Source: Rouxiella badensis (lineage in GTDB: Bacteria > Pseudomonadota > Gammaproteobacteria > Enterobacterales > Enterobacteriaceae). From it: 64,000 nt of DNA. The DNA lies in contig NZ_MRWE01000010.1 in assembly GCF_002093665.1 (NCBI RefSeq), positions 62,001-126,000 on the forward strand. Reading direction: 5' to 3'. The notes below the pieces were generated by a model, which saw only the letters and a list, made by a program, of their open reading frames with translations, had not been told where the DNA came from and searched no databases. Positions 55,820-63,857 of the stretch are shown piece by piece; the first letter of the stretch is position 1, and each line of letters opens with the position of its first letter. The position numbers were made by a program, and so were the translations under genes.

Positions 55820-57046
55820 ATGCCTGTAACGATGAGTTTACCTGTGAAACCCCCTATCAACGTCTCTACCACCTGCTGCATCGTCGGCGGCGGCCCCGCT
55901 GGCCTGATGCTTGGCTACCTGCTGGCCCTCAAGGGGGTCGACGTCACGGTGCTGGAGAAACATGCTGACTTTTTGCGAGATTTTCGCGGCGACACCATCC
56001 ACCCTTCGACGCTGGAAATCATCTGGCAACTGGGCTTTCTTGACGAGTTTCTCAGGCTGCCCCATCAACGCGCCGAGAAGCTGTACGGTGAAATCGCCGG
56101 AAAAGAAGCGACGATTGCCGACTTCACTCGTCTGCCGACCCAATGCAAATTTATCGCCTTTATGCCGCAGTGGGACTTCCTGAATTTTATCGCCGATAAG
56201 GCGCGCCGGTTGCCTAACTTTAGGCTGCTGCAGCAGGCAAGCGTTGACGACCTTCTCCAGCAAGATGGCAAGGTGGTGGGCGTAAAGGTCACCACGTTGG
56301 AGGGCGCGCAGGAAATTCGCGCACTGCTTGTGGTGGGCTGTGACGGTCGTCGCTCAGTGGTTCGTGAAAAAGCCGGACTTGAGGTAATGAACTTTGGCGC
56401 ACCGCGCGACGTGCTGTGGCTGAAGGTTAAAAAACGTGACAACGATCCTCATTGGACTACCGGCCATCGCGGCCCACGCAAGGGCTTTATCATGATCGAT
56501 CGCGGTGACTACTGGCAGTGTGGATACTCCATCAACAAAGGCAGTCTGGAGGACATGAAACAACAAGGGCTTGCGGCTCTGGTAACCTCTATTGCTGAGA
56601 TTTCACCGTTTGACGAGGCTCGCCTGCTGACTGACATTACCGACTGGGAACAGGTCAAACTGTTGGAGATTCGTATCGATCGCCTGAAGAAATGGTCAAA
56701 GCCCGGCCTGTTGTGCATCGGGGACGCGGCACATGCCATGTCTCCGATTGGCGGCGTCGGCGTGAATCTGGCTATTCAGGATGCAGTCGCTACCGCCAAT
56801 ATTATCGCGCCAGCGCTGCTTAAAGGCCGCTTGACGCTCCGGGATTTACAGCGCGTACAGCGCCGCCGCACCTTCCCAACCTGGGCCACCCAGTCGCTGC
56901 AAATCATGATAAGTAAAGCAGGACAAAAACCGCGTCGTAAAGCGCCTTCTGGTATGGAGCTATGGCTGCGGCAACGTGCATTTATCCCGTTCCTGTTTGG
57001 CCGTCTGATTGGAATTGGCTTCTTTAAGGAAAATTTCAAAAGGTAA
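55820..57046 (+). CDS. UbiH-like FAD-dependent monooxygenase
   Basis: The 408-residue flavoprotein belongs to the aromatic hydroxylase/UbiH superfamily. The dinucleotide motif CCIVGGGPAGLMLGYLLALKG is at residues 18-40, the DG motif in LVVGCDGRRSVVREKAG (about 170-185) and the GD motif in LLCIGDAAHAMSPIGGVGVNLAIQDA (about 300-325). The substrate is unknown; the superfamily includes ubiquinone, tetracycline and phenol hydroxylases. It is preceded by a Fur box and followed closely by the fetAB iron exporter, so a role in iron-limited metabolism is suggested. ATG at 55820 and ATG at 55832 are both possible starts; the ribosome binding site fits neither perfectly. Confidence 0.85.
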   Translation: MPVTMSLPVKPPINVSTTCCIVGGGPAGLMLGYLLALKGVDVTVLEKHADFLRDFRGDTIHPSTLEIIWQLGFLDEFLRLPHQRAEKLYGEIAGKEATIADFTRLPTQCKFIAFMPQWDFLNFIADKARRLPNFRLLQQASVDDLLQQDGKVVGVKVTTLEGAQEIRALLVVGCDGRRSVVREKAGLEVMNFGAPRDVLWLKVKKRDNDPHWTTGHRGPRKGFIMIDRGDYWQCGYSINKGSLEDMKQQGLAALVTSIAEISPFDEARLLTDITDWEQVKLLEIRIDRLKKWSKPGLLCIGDAAHAMSPIGGVGVNLAIQDAVATANIIAPALLKGRLTLRDLQRVQRRRTFPTWATQSLQIMISKAGQKPRRKAPSGMELWLRQRAFIPFLFGRLIGIGFFKENFKR

Positions 57047-57100
57047 TCTTAAGGTATAGCGTGGTAAAATCGCTCGCAAATTATTGATAACGAGCCTGAT

Positions 57101-57772
57101 ATGTCTTCATCTGAGATTTTACTGCGTTTGCAGGATGTGAGCTTTAGTCTGAATAACCAGGTGCTTTTGCGCCCCACGTCATTAGAACTCTTACCCGGCG
57201 AGTTCACGTTGCTAACCGGACCGTCGGGCAGCGGCAAAAGTACGCTGCTTAAAATTGTGGCCTCGCTGCAAAATCCGACCCGCGGCACAGTTTATTTCGA
57301 AGGCAAGGATATCCGCACCCTCAAGCCAGAGTCCTACCGTCAGCAGGTTTCCTACTGTTTCCAGACGCCGGTGCTGTTCGGCCAAACAGTGCTCGACAAC
57401 CTCTCGTTGCCTTACCAGATACGCGGCAAGAAAGTCGACAAGTCGGCGATGGCCGACTGGCTCGAGCGCGTTAATCTGTCTCGCTCCCTGCTGGAGAAAA
57501 ATGTGCAAGAGCTCTCAGGCGGTGAAAAACAGCGTGTCTCGCTGCTGCGAAATCTGCAATTTCTGCCCAAGGTGCTGCTGCTCGACGAAATCACCAGCGC
57601 GCTGGATGAAGAAAATAAGCAGAACGTTAATGCAATTATTGCCGAACAGGTTAAACAACAGCGCCTGTCGGTGATTTGGGTCACCCACGATAGCAACGAG
57701 ATTCGCCACGCTCAGCGGGTCATTACCTTAACGCGTGAAGCCGCAGGAGAGAGCAGCCATGAATCAGCATAA
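57101..57772 (+). CDS. fetA: Iron efflux ABC transporter ATP-binding protein FetA
   Basis: The 223-residue ATPase (formerly YbbL) has Walker [17 protein letters not shown], signature LSGGEKQRVSLLRNLQF, Walker B VLLLDEITSALDE and switch histidine VTHDSNEI. It matches E. coli FetA closely (FEGKDI.TLKPESYRQQVSYC region). FetAB exports iron and improves resistance to peroxide under iron load. It overlaps fetB by 14 bases. Confidence 0.93.
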   Translation: MSSSEILLRLQDVSFSLNNQVLLRPTSLELLPGEFTLLTGPSGSGKSTLLKIVASLQNPTRGTVYFEGKDIRTLKPESYRQQVSYCFQTPVLFGQTVLDNLSLPYQIRGKKVDKSAMADWLERVNLSRSLLEKNVQELSGGEKQRVSLLRNLQFLPKVLLLDEITSALDEENKQNVNAIIAEQVKQQRLSVIWVTHDSNEIRHAQRVITLTREAAGESSHESA

Positions 57773-58526
57773 CATCACCAATGAGTCACTGGGACTGGCG
57801 CTGGTTCTGGTGGTTGTCGCGCTGCTGATAAGCAAGAAAGAGAAGCTCGGGCTGGAGAAGGACATTATCTGGAGCGTGGCGCGCGCCGTCGTGCAGTTGA
57901 TTATCGTCGGCTACGTGCTCAAATACATTTTTGAAGTCAATAACGGCTGGCTGACCGTATTGATGGTGCTGTTTATCTGCGTCAACGCCGCGCTCAACGC
58001 CAAGAAGCGCAGCCGCAATATCGATAACGGCTTTATCATTTCGTTTATTGCTATCACCGTCGGCACCTCACTCACGCTGTCCGTGCTTATCCTCACGGGC
58101 TCGATTGAGTTCCTGCCGATGCAGGTTATCCCCATCTCAGGCATGATAGCCGGCAACGCCATGGTCGCCGTCGGTCTGTGCTACAGCAACCTTAACCAGC
58201 GTTTCGCCGACAACCAGCAAAAAATCCTCGAGATGCTGAGCCTCGGAGCCACCAGCAAGATGGCCTCAGGGACAATCATCCGCGACAGCATTCGTTCAGC
58301 GATGATTCCCACCGTAGATGCTGCAAAAACCGTGGGATTGGTGAGCCTGCCGGGCATGATGTCGGGACTTATCTTTGCCGGTATCGACCCTGTAAAAGCC
58401 ATCAAGTATCAAATAATGGTGACCTTTATGCTCCTCGCCACCGCAAGCCTCTCAACGATTATCGCCGGGTATTTGGCCTATAAGCGTTTTTATAACGACC
58501 GAGTTCAACTAAAAGTCCAAAAGTAG
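57759..58526 (+). CDS. fetB: Iron efflux ABC transporter permease FetB
   Basis: The 255-residue permease (formerly YbbM) has seven hydrophobic segments and starts NQHNITNESLGLALVLVVVALLIS, matching the FetB N-terminus. Conserved IPMQVIPISGMIAGNAMVAVGLCY-like and LVSLPGMMSGLIFAGIDPVKAIKYQIMVTFML stretches are present. The ATG at 57759 follows GGAGAG and lies inside the end of fetA. It pairs with FetA for iron export. A Fur-boxed gene lies upstream of the pair. Confidence 0.94.
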   Translation: MNQHNITNESLGLALVLVVVALLISKKEKLGLEKDIIWSVARAVVQLIIVGYVLKYIFEVNNGWLTVLMVLFICVNAALNAKKRSRNIDNGFIISFIAITVGTSLTLSVLILTGSIEFLPMQVIPISGMIAGNAMVAVGLCYSNLNQRFADNQQKILEMLSLGATSKMASGTIIRDSIRSAMIPTVDAAKTVGLVSLPGMMSGLIFAGIDPVKAIKYQIMVTFMLLATASLSTIIAGYLAYKRFYNDRVQLKVQK

Positions 58527-58607
58527 GGGCTTTTTATTGCAAAATTTTCGGGGTAAAGCCTTTGATACCGAGGCATTTTTTGAGCGGCGGCTCTGATCCG
58601 CTTTTAG

Positions 58608-58649
58608 ACCAAGGGCACGTGCTTTGCACGCTGGGCGCGTGCCTTTGAC
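58608..58649. repeat. Palindromic repeat-like element between fetB and the ABC permease gene
   Basis: GACCAAGGGCACG and CGTGCCTTTGACC form an imperfect inverted repeat enclosing a second short inverted repeat GTGCtttGCAC. The 42-base structure between two convergent genes resembles a dispersed intergenic repeat of the REP type or a structured terminator; no other copy was noticed in the window. Confidence 0.4.
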
Positions 58650-58695
58650 CCAAAAGACTTGACCTTAAAAAAATCTGCAATTAAAAACCCAAATT

Positions 58696-59523
58696 TTATT
58701 TACGGCCCCATCGCCGGGCGGTGGCAGAGGTACGCCATGGGGTCATCAGGTATTCCAGCAAAATGACCAGCAGAAAACTTACCACCCCAAGCAGCGCCAG
58801 GAACGCGATTGCCGAGAAAGTACCCGCGGTATTTAATCGAGAATTAGCCTGCAAAAGATAGGCCCCCAACCCACCGCTGGTCGAAGCCGTCCACTCGCCG
58901 ATAACAGCACCAGTGACGCTGAAGGTCGCCGAAAGCTTGAGCGCCGAGAACAGCGGCGTATAGGTCGCCGGAAGCTTCACGTAGCGGAAAATACTCCAGC
59001 GTGAACCGCCCATCGACTTCACCAGATTCAACATGTCTTTATCAACCGAATTAAGTCCATCGAGCACGTTGACCACCACCGGGAAAAATACCACCAGCGC
59101 CACAATAACCAGCTTGGGTGCCAGACCGAATCCGAGCCAGATAGTCAACGCCGCAGCGATAGCAATCACCGGCACCGCCTGACTGGCAATCAGAATGGGG
59201 TACAGAATGCTGCGGATCCACGGCGTGGCGTCCATCAGGACGGCGAAGATAAAACCCGCCCCCGCGCCCAGCACAAACCCCATCACAAAGGTGACGAAGG
59301 TAATGCGAAATCCTTGCAGCAACACCGACATGTCAGAAAGCATGTGCTGCCAGGTCTGCTCTGGCGATGGCAGCACATACGGCGGAATATGATAAATCCG
59401 CACCGCCAAATCCCACACCAGCAGCACCAAAAGCAGCGCAGCAAGCGGGCCACCCAGCGGCAACAGCAGTTTCTTCAACAGCAGCGGCTTGCGTTCCGAG
59501 GTCAGGCTACGGGCATCAGTCAT
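58696..59523 (-). CDS. ABC transporter permease (TauC/SsuC/ThiX-like)
   Basis: The 275-residue permease has six hydrophobic segments and the binding-protein-dependent transport loop EWTASTSGGLGAYLLQANSRLN of the family importing sulfonates, nitrate and pyrimidines. It is the last gene of a four-gene minus-strand operon, overlapping the ATPase gene by 8 bases. The substrate is set by the binding protein and is unknown here. Confidence 0.85.
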   Translation of the reverse strand: MTDARSLTSERKPLLLKKLLLPLGGPLAALLLVLLVWDLAVRIYHIPPYVLPSPEQTWQHMLSDMSVLLQGFRITFVTFVMGFVLGAGAGFIFAVLMDATPWIRSILYPILIASQAVPVIAIAAALTIWLGFGLAPKLVIVALVVFFPVVVNVLDGLNSVDKDMLNLVKSMGGSRWSIFRYVKLPATYTPLFSALKLSATFSVTGAVIGEWTASTSGGLGAYLLQANSRLNTAGTFSAIAFLALLGVVSFLLVILLEYLMTPWRTSATARRWGRK

Positions 59524-60307
59524 GAGTCAGGGGTTCCTGTAGGTCTTGGTCGGCGTGGCTTTCCGTAAACACCAAATCGAGGATTTTTCGTTTCAGCACG
59601 GTAAACTCCGGGCTGGTCAGGCAGGAAAGTGGCCTTGGCCGCGGAATGTCCACCGTCAAGATTTCTCGAACACGTCCCGGCCTCGGCGACATCACCACCA
59701 CGCGATCGGCCAGATAGACCGCTTCGTCGATATCGTGGGTCACAAAAATCACCGTACGTTGTTGTTCAGACCATACCGTCAACAGCCACTGCTGCATAGA
59801 AAGACGGGTCTGCGAGTCCAGGGCGCCGAAGGGCTCATCGAGCAGCATGATTTCGTGTTGCATCGCTAGCGTACGCATCAGCGCCACACGCTGGCGCATG
59901 CCGCCCGACAGCGCCGCTGGATAGTGATGGATAAACTCACCCAACCCATAGCGTTGGGCCAGCGCCACACCTGCCGCGCGCTGTGCCTTAGTGGCTCCGC
60001 CCTTAAGAATGGCCCCGAGCACGATGTTATCAATCACCGTCATCCACGGCAGCAGCAGGTCTTTTTGCAGCATATAGCCGACGTGACCGCTTGTTCCAGT
60101 GACATTCTGATTATCAATGAGAATTTTGCCAGAGTCAGGCGTCAGAACGCCCGAAACGAGGTTAAACAAGGTGCTCTTGCCACAGCCTGAAGGCCCGACG
60201 ATGCAGACAAACTCGCCCTGCTGAATATCAAGATTAGTCGGTGCCAGGGCAGTCATACTGCCAAAACGACGTGTCACCTGTTGCAGCGACAGTTTGGGGT
60301 ATGTCAT
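59516..60307 (-). CDS. ABC transporter ATP-binding protein (TauB/ThiZ-like)
   Basis: The 263-residue ATPase has Walker A GPSGCGKSTLFNLVSG, signature LSGGMRQRVALMRTL, Walker B IMLLDEPFGALDSQTR and VTHDIDEAVYLADRVVVM. These are typical for the nitrate/sulfonate/taurine/pyrimidine group. It works with the permease and the NMT1-like binding protein of the same operon. The preceding gene, an M24 peptidase, is separated by 41 bases. Confidence 0.88.
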   Translation of the reverse strand: MTYPKLSLQQVTRRFGSMTALAPTNLDIQQGEFVCIVGPSGCGKSTLFNLVSGVLTPDSGKILIDNQNVTGTSGHVGYMLQKDLLLPWMTVIDNIVLGAILKGGATKAQRAAGVALAQRYGLGEFIHHYPAALSGGMRQRVALMRTLAMQHEIMLLDEPFGALDSQTRLSMQQWLLTVWSEQQRTVIFVTHDIDEAVYLADRVVVMSPRPGRVREILTVDIPRPRPLSCLTSPEFTVLKRKILDLVFTESHADQDLQEPLTHD

Positions 60308-60348
60308 CTCTCACCTTTTCCTCATACGTCAGTGTGCAGGTTAAATCA

Positions 60349-61056
60349 CTACAAAATTTCGCATTTTTCGCGACCAAACCACACTAAATCTTCCACTTTC
60401 ACCGCCACTTCACCGCGCTGTGCAAAAGGTTCGATCGCCCATGCGCCCCACATCGGCGTCGCATTACCGGCATCGATAAAACCGTGCGTATAGGCCGCCC
60501 CAGCGGTCAGAGAATGGCCGATATTACCCAGCAGGTCGAGCAGGATAAATCCCTCCTGAGTGAGCCGCTGGTGTGAAAGACCGAACAGTTCGTTGGCAGG
60601 CATCCCCGGACGGCAAAGCGCCAACGTCTCATAATGAAGACGCTCCAGATCACGTAACGCTTGGGTGGCCTCGGGATAATCGCCGACAATGGCACAGCGT
60701 GTGCAGTCGCCCCAAAAGCCCTCGGCAGTTATCGGGTGCACGTCGACCATCAGCACATCCTGCTCGGCGGCGGCCCGCTCCCCCGGCCCTTGCGTTGGAA
60801 AGCACACGCGGGTGTTTTCCCCCAACCCAACGTTGGTGATGGTCCAGATGCCCTGTACGCCCTGCTCGTAGAGAGAGGTATGAACCACCTGCTCGACGTC
60901 AATTTCTCGAATTCCGGCACGCGCTGCGGCAACGCCCGTCAGCGCAGCCTGTTTTGCCATCCTCTGCGCCGCCCGCAGTCCCGCGGGGGCATCAAAAGCA
61001 ATGTCCGGCCCGGGACGATAGGTCCAGGCCGGTTTGAGGGTAGAAGGTGAGCTCAT
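60349..61056 (-). CDS. M24-family metallopeptidase-like protein
   Basis: The 235-residue pita-bread-fold protein has the five metal ligands of the M24 family: two aspartates (MVDVHPITAEGFWGDCTR), a histidine (GNIGHSLTAG), and two glutamates (WAIEPFA and VKVEDLVWF). It lacks the N-terminal domain of prolidases, so it is minimal, like methionine aminopeptidase. The substrate is unknown. Members such as creatinase show that M24 enzymes also cleave non-peptide C-N bonds. Its place between the binding-protein and ATPase genes of an ABC operon suggests it processes the imported compound. I prefer the second of two adjacent ATG codons (GGAG five bases before). Confidence 0.8.
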   Translation of the reverse strand: MSSPSTLKPAWTYRPGPDIAFDAPAGLRAAQRMAKQAALTGVAAARAGIREIDVEQVVHTSLYEQGVQGIWTITNVGLGENTRVCFPTQGPGERAAAEQDVLMVDVHPITAEGFWGDCTRCAIVGDYPEATQALRDLERLHYETLALCRPGMPANELFGLSHQRLTQEGFILLDLLGNIGHSLTAGAAYTHGFIDAGNATPMWGAWAIEPFAQRGEVAVKVEDLVWFGREKCEIL

Positions 61057-61065
61057 CATGGCTCC

Positions 61066-62070
61066 TTACGGCAGGTACTGATTGGTGAAATATTGGTCGG
61101 CAGGAAGAGGATCCTTGACGATGCCTTCGGCTTTAATGGCGGTCAGCAGACTCTGCCAGGTTGCGGCTTCCTGTGCCAAGGATTTGCTGTCGGCAGGCTT
61201 CAGCAGCGGCACGGTATCGGCCCATTGCTGCTTGATATAAACCGGGTCGTAGGCTTTGCTGTAGGCGGTCGCAAACGCCTGCACGCCCTCGTCAGGATGG
61301 TTAACGGCGTAGGCCATACTTTTCACCGTTGCACGCATAAAGGCCTTGGCCAGCTCAGGATTGGCCTTCAGCCAGTCCTGATTACCCGCCAGCATGAAAA
61401 TAGGCGTATTAGGCACGCCGTGGGCGATAGCGGGCAAAAATTCTGGTTTCTGTTTACCCGTGGTGGTCATCTCGGTGCCTTCGGCGTTAGTAATGCCGGT
61501 AATGACATCAACGCGTTTTTGCAGCAGCAGCGGTACGGTATCGTCTGCGGCGGTCACCATCTGTACGTCATTCAGCGTCAGACCGGCGCTTTTTAGCATC
61601 AGCGCCAACTGGGCTTTGGTCCAGGCGTCGTTATAAATGCCGACGCTTTTCCCCTTCAGGTCCGCCACGGTATAAGTTTTGCCCTGCTGGCTAATAATGC
61701 CCCAGTTATTGCCGTTGCCGTAACGACCAATAGCCTCGACCGGCGCCCCCTGCTCTTTGGCAAAGATGATGTCCATGACTGTGGTAAACGCGACGTTTGC
61801 CCGCCCGGTCCCCAGAAACTTCATGGTGTCAGCCACGGTGGGCGGTGCCACGATATCCAGGTCGATCCCTTCCTGCGCGTAAAAACCTTTTTCCTTGCCC
61901 AGGATCCACGGGATCCAGAAACCGTCGGCCACCGGCCATTCCTGAATAAAGGTCACTTTGGTCAGCGAGGCCGCCGAGGCCGTGGCTATCCCCCCTACCG
62001 CCGGCAACAGAGTACTCATCAGCGTTGCCCCCGCTAAAATGGTCCCAGCTAAAAATGTACGTCTTTTCAT
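61066..62070 (-). CDS. ABC transporter substrate-binding protein (NMT1/TauA-like) with Tat-type signal
   Basis: The 334-residue binding protein starts KRRTFLAGTILAGATLMSTLLPAVGG: a twin-arginine motif and hydrophobic core, ending near ATASAAS. The mature part has the NMT1/SsuA-like fold with TFIQEWPVADGFWIPWILGKEKGFYAQEGID, VAPPTVADTMKFLGTGRANVAFTTVMDIIFAKEQG and VPLLLQKRVDVITGITNAEG. The family binds pyrimidines, sulfonates, nitrate or similar. The substrate is not assigned. The ATG at 62070 is favoured over 62076 because GGAG lies 8 bases before it. First gene of the operon, divergent from the nitrilase-type gene. Confidence 0.86.
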   Translation of the reverse strand: MKRRTFLAGTILAGATLMSTLLPAVGGIATASAASLTKVTFIQEWPVADGFWIPWILGKEKGFYAQEGIDLDIVAPPTVADTMKFLGTGRANVAFTTVMDIIFAKEQGAPVEAIGRYGNGNNWGIISQQGKTYTVADLKGKSVGIYNDAWTKAQLALMLKSAGLTLNDVQMVTAADDTVPLLLQKRVDVITGITNAEGTEMTTTGKQKPEFLPAIAHGVPNTPIFMLAGNQDWLKANPELAKAFMRATVKSMAYAVNHPDEGVQAFATAYSKAYDPVYIKQQWADTVPLLKPADSKSLAQEAATWQSLLTAIKAEGIVKDPLPADQYFTNQYLP

Positions 62071-62251
62071 GTTCATTTCTCCGGCAGTTTTAGAGGAATA
62101 TTTAGTCAAGCCTCCTGCATATTGGGGGGGGACATTATTTTATGTCAATCAATTTGTTGAGTATTTTTGAGCTTGAAAAGTACCGCGAACGGTGACATTT
62201 ATAATCCGCGTACAGGTTAAAAATTAACCTGCCTAATCAGGAGCGGCTAAG

Positions 62252-63112
62252 ATGCCCATTAAATCACCGGAAGCCCCGTTAACCGTGGCCTGTCTACAGA
62301 TGGAACCTGTGTTCGGCGACACCGAGCGCAATATTGCCACCTCAATTTCAATGATTGAGCAGGCCGCGGCTCAGGGCGCTCGCCTGATGGTTTTGCCAGA
62401 GTTGTGCAATACCGGCTACGTTTTCGCGTCTCGCGCCGAAGCATTCGCACTGGCAGAAACGATTCCTGGCGGCCCGTCCACTCGAGCGTGGTGCAATTGC
62501 GCGGCGCAGCTTAACGTCTACCTGGTCGCCGGGATCACCGAGAGAGAGGGAGAAAGTCTTTATAATTCCGCAGTGGTTATCGGCCCGGAAGGTTTCATTG
62601 GCCGTTACCGTAAGGTGCATCTTTGGGGAGATGAAGCCCTGTATTTTGAGCCGGGTAATCTCGGGTTTCCGGTATTCAAGACGCGCATCGGCACACTCGG
62701 TTGCCAGATTTGCTACGACTGTTGGTTCCCTGAAAGCTTCAGAATGGCCGCGTTACAGGGGGCAGAAATCGTCTGCGTTCCGACCAACTGGGTGCCCATC
62801 CCCGGTCAGGATCCTCACCGCGAGGCGATGGCCAATATTTTGGTCATGGCCGCCTCTCACAGCAATTCCCTGTATATTGCCGCCGCCGATCGGGTCGGCA
62901 CCGAGCGCGGTCAGCCTTTTATCGGCCAGAGCCTGATAACCAGCTACACCGGTTGGCCGGTCGCCGGCCCCGCCAGTGTCACCCAGCCAGAGATTGTCAT
63001 CGCCACGGTGAATCTGGCGGACGCCAAACGCCACCGCAACTGGAATGATTTTAACCAAGTATTGAAGGATCGCCGTCCGGAAACCTATGAGCCAACGGGC
63101 GTTGTCAAATGA
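62252..63112 (+). CDS. Nitrilase-superfamily carbon-nitrogen hydrolase
   Basis: The 286-residue hydrolase has the Glu-Lys-Cys triad: E in LMVLPELCNTGYVF, K in GRYRKVHLWGDEALYF and C in LGCQICYDCWFPESFR. The superfamily cleaves nitriles, amides, carbamoyl or acyl-amine bonds. The FPESFRMAALQGAEIVCVPTNW block is conserved. It is divergent from the ABC-M24 operon with a 180-base intergenic region, so the encoded amidase, M24 enzyme and transporter may serve one pathway. The specific substrate is not known. Cytoplasmic; no signal peptide. Confidence 0.85.
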   Translation: MPIKSPEAPLTVACLQMEPVFGDTERNIATSISMIEQAAAQGARLMVLPELCNTGYVFASRAEAFALAETIPGGPSTRAWCNCAAQLNVYLVAGITEREGESLYNSAVVIGPEGFIGRYRKVHLWGDEALYFEPGNLGFPVFKTRIGTLGCQICYDCWFPESFRMAALQGAEIVCVPTNWVPIPGQDPHREAMANILVMAASHSNSLYIAAADRVGTERGQPFIGQSLITSYTGWPVAGPASVTQPEIVIATVNLADAKRHRNWNDFNQVLKDRRPETYEPTGVVK

Positions 63113-63145
63113 TTAAGCCTTAAAAAGCTTACCACTCTGATATCA

Positions 63146-63165
63146 GGGGCGGATATCGCCGCCCC
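63146..63165. terminator. Hairpin between the nitrilase-type and MocA-like genes
   Basis: GGGGCGG pairs with CCGCCCC around a 6-base loop between convergent genes; an A/T-rich stretch follows. Confidence 0.5.
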
Positions 63166-63218
63166 ACGAACTTAAAAAAATTTCATCGTATTAAAACGTG
63201 TTACCGGGTGATGACCTG

Positions 63219-63779
63219 CTAGATTTGCGGCACATCAATGTCCCACAGGCATCCTGTGTGCTGTGTTTCAATCAGCCACGGGGGATGGGCCTTTAACAAC
63301 CCGCGCGCGCCCTCGTCACCGCACAATGCCTCAAGGGGGTGCCTCATCGTCAGCGGGAAACCCACAGGATGCCCTACCTGCCCGCGGTAAACTGGCCGCG
63401 CGCATTGCCCCTGCTGCACGGACTGCGCGACCGCAACGAAAATCTCAGGCTTGATGAAGGGCATATCTGCTAGCGCAATAATCCAGCCCGACCAGTCAGT
63501 TCTCGCCCTAACGCCTGCGGCAATCGAGTCACCCATACCCTCGCTCTCCAGGCATAGGTAAGGCACTGCCGCTCGCTGACAAAAATCCTGTAGCATCACG
63601 TCTTCAGGGCGCAATACAACCTGTATATCCAGCTCGCTGCGCTGGATGTTCTCCAGGCTTTGTTCAAAGACAGTTAGCGAGGAGTTTTTTAGCGTTTCCA
63701 GCAGCTTGTGTCGCCCCGTTGCCGCACGAAAGCGCTGACTCTTTCCTGCCGCCAGCAGGACAACTCCCGGCTTGGTCAT
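63219..63779 (-). CDS. MocA-like molybdenum cofactor cytidylyltransferase
   Basis: The 186-residue nucleotidyltransferase has the NTP-binding LLAAGKSQRFR, GMGDSIAAGVRA, the metal-binding ALADMPF and the GHPVGFP and GDEGAR motifs of MocA/MobA-type enzymes, which attach CMP or GMP to molybdopterin. The MocA form serves xanthine-dehydrogenase-type enzymes. The cytochrome c end upstream suggests a molybdenum aldehyde or isoquinoline-type oxidoreductase locus. I start at the ATG at 63779, preceded by GGGAG; a longer frame from 63851 has 24 extra residues with no family match. Confidence 0.82.
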   Translation of the reverse strand: MTKPGVVLLAAGKSQRFRAATGRHKLLETLKNSSLTVFEQSLENIQRSELDIQVVLRPEDVMLQDFCQRAAVPYLCLESEGMGDSIAAGVRARTDWSGWIIALADMPFIKPEIFVAVAQSVQQGQCARPVYRGQVGHPVGFPLTMRHPLEALCGDEGARGLLKAHPPWLIETQHTGCLWDIDVPQI

Positions 63780-63857
63780 TGCGTTATTCTCCCGATAAAA
63801 AAATGAGTCTGCATTATTCGCAGACTCATTCCAAGCACCATCATTTATCACCCAGGC

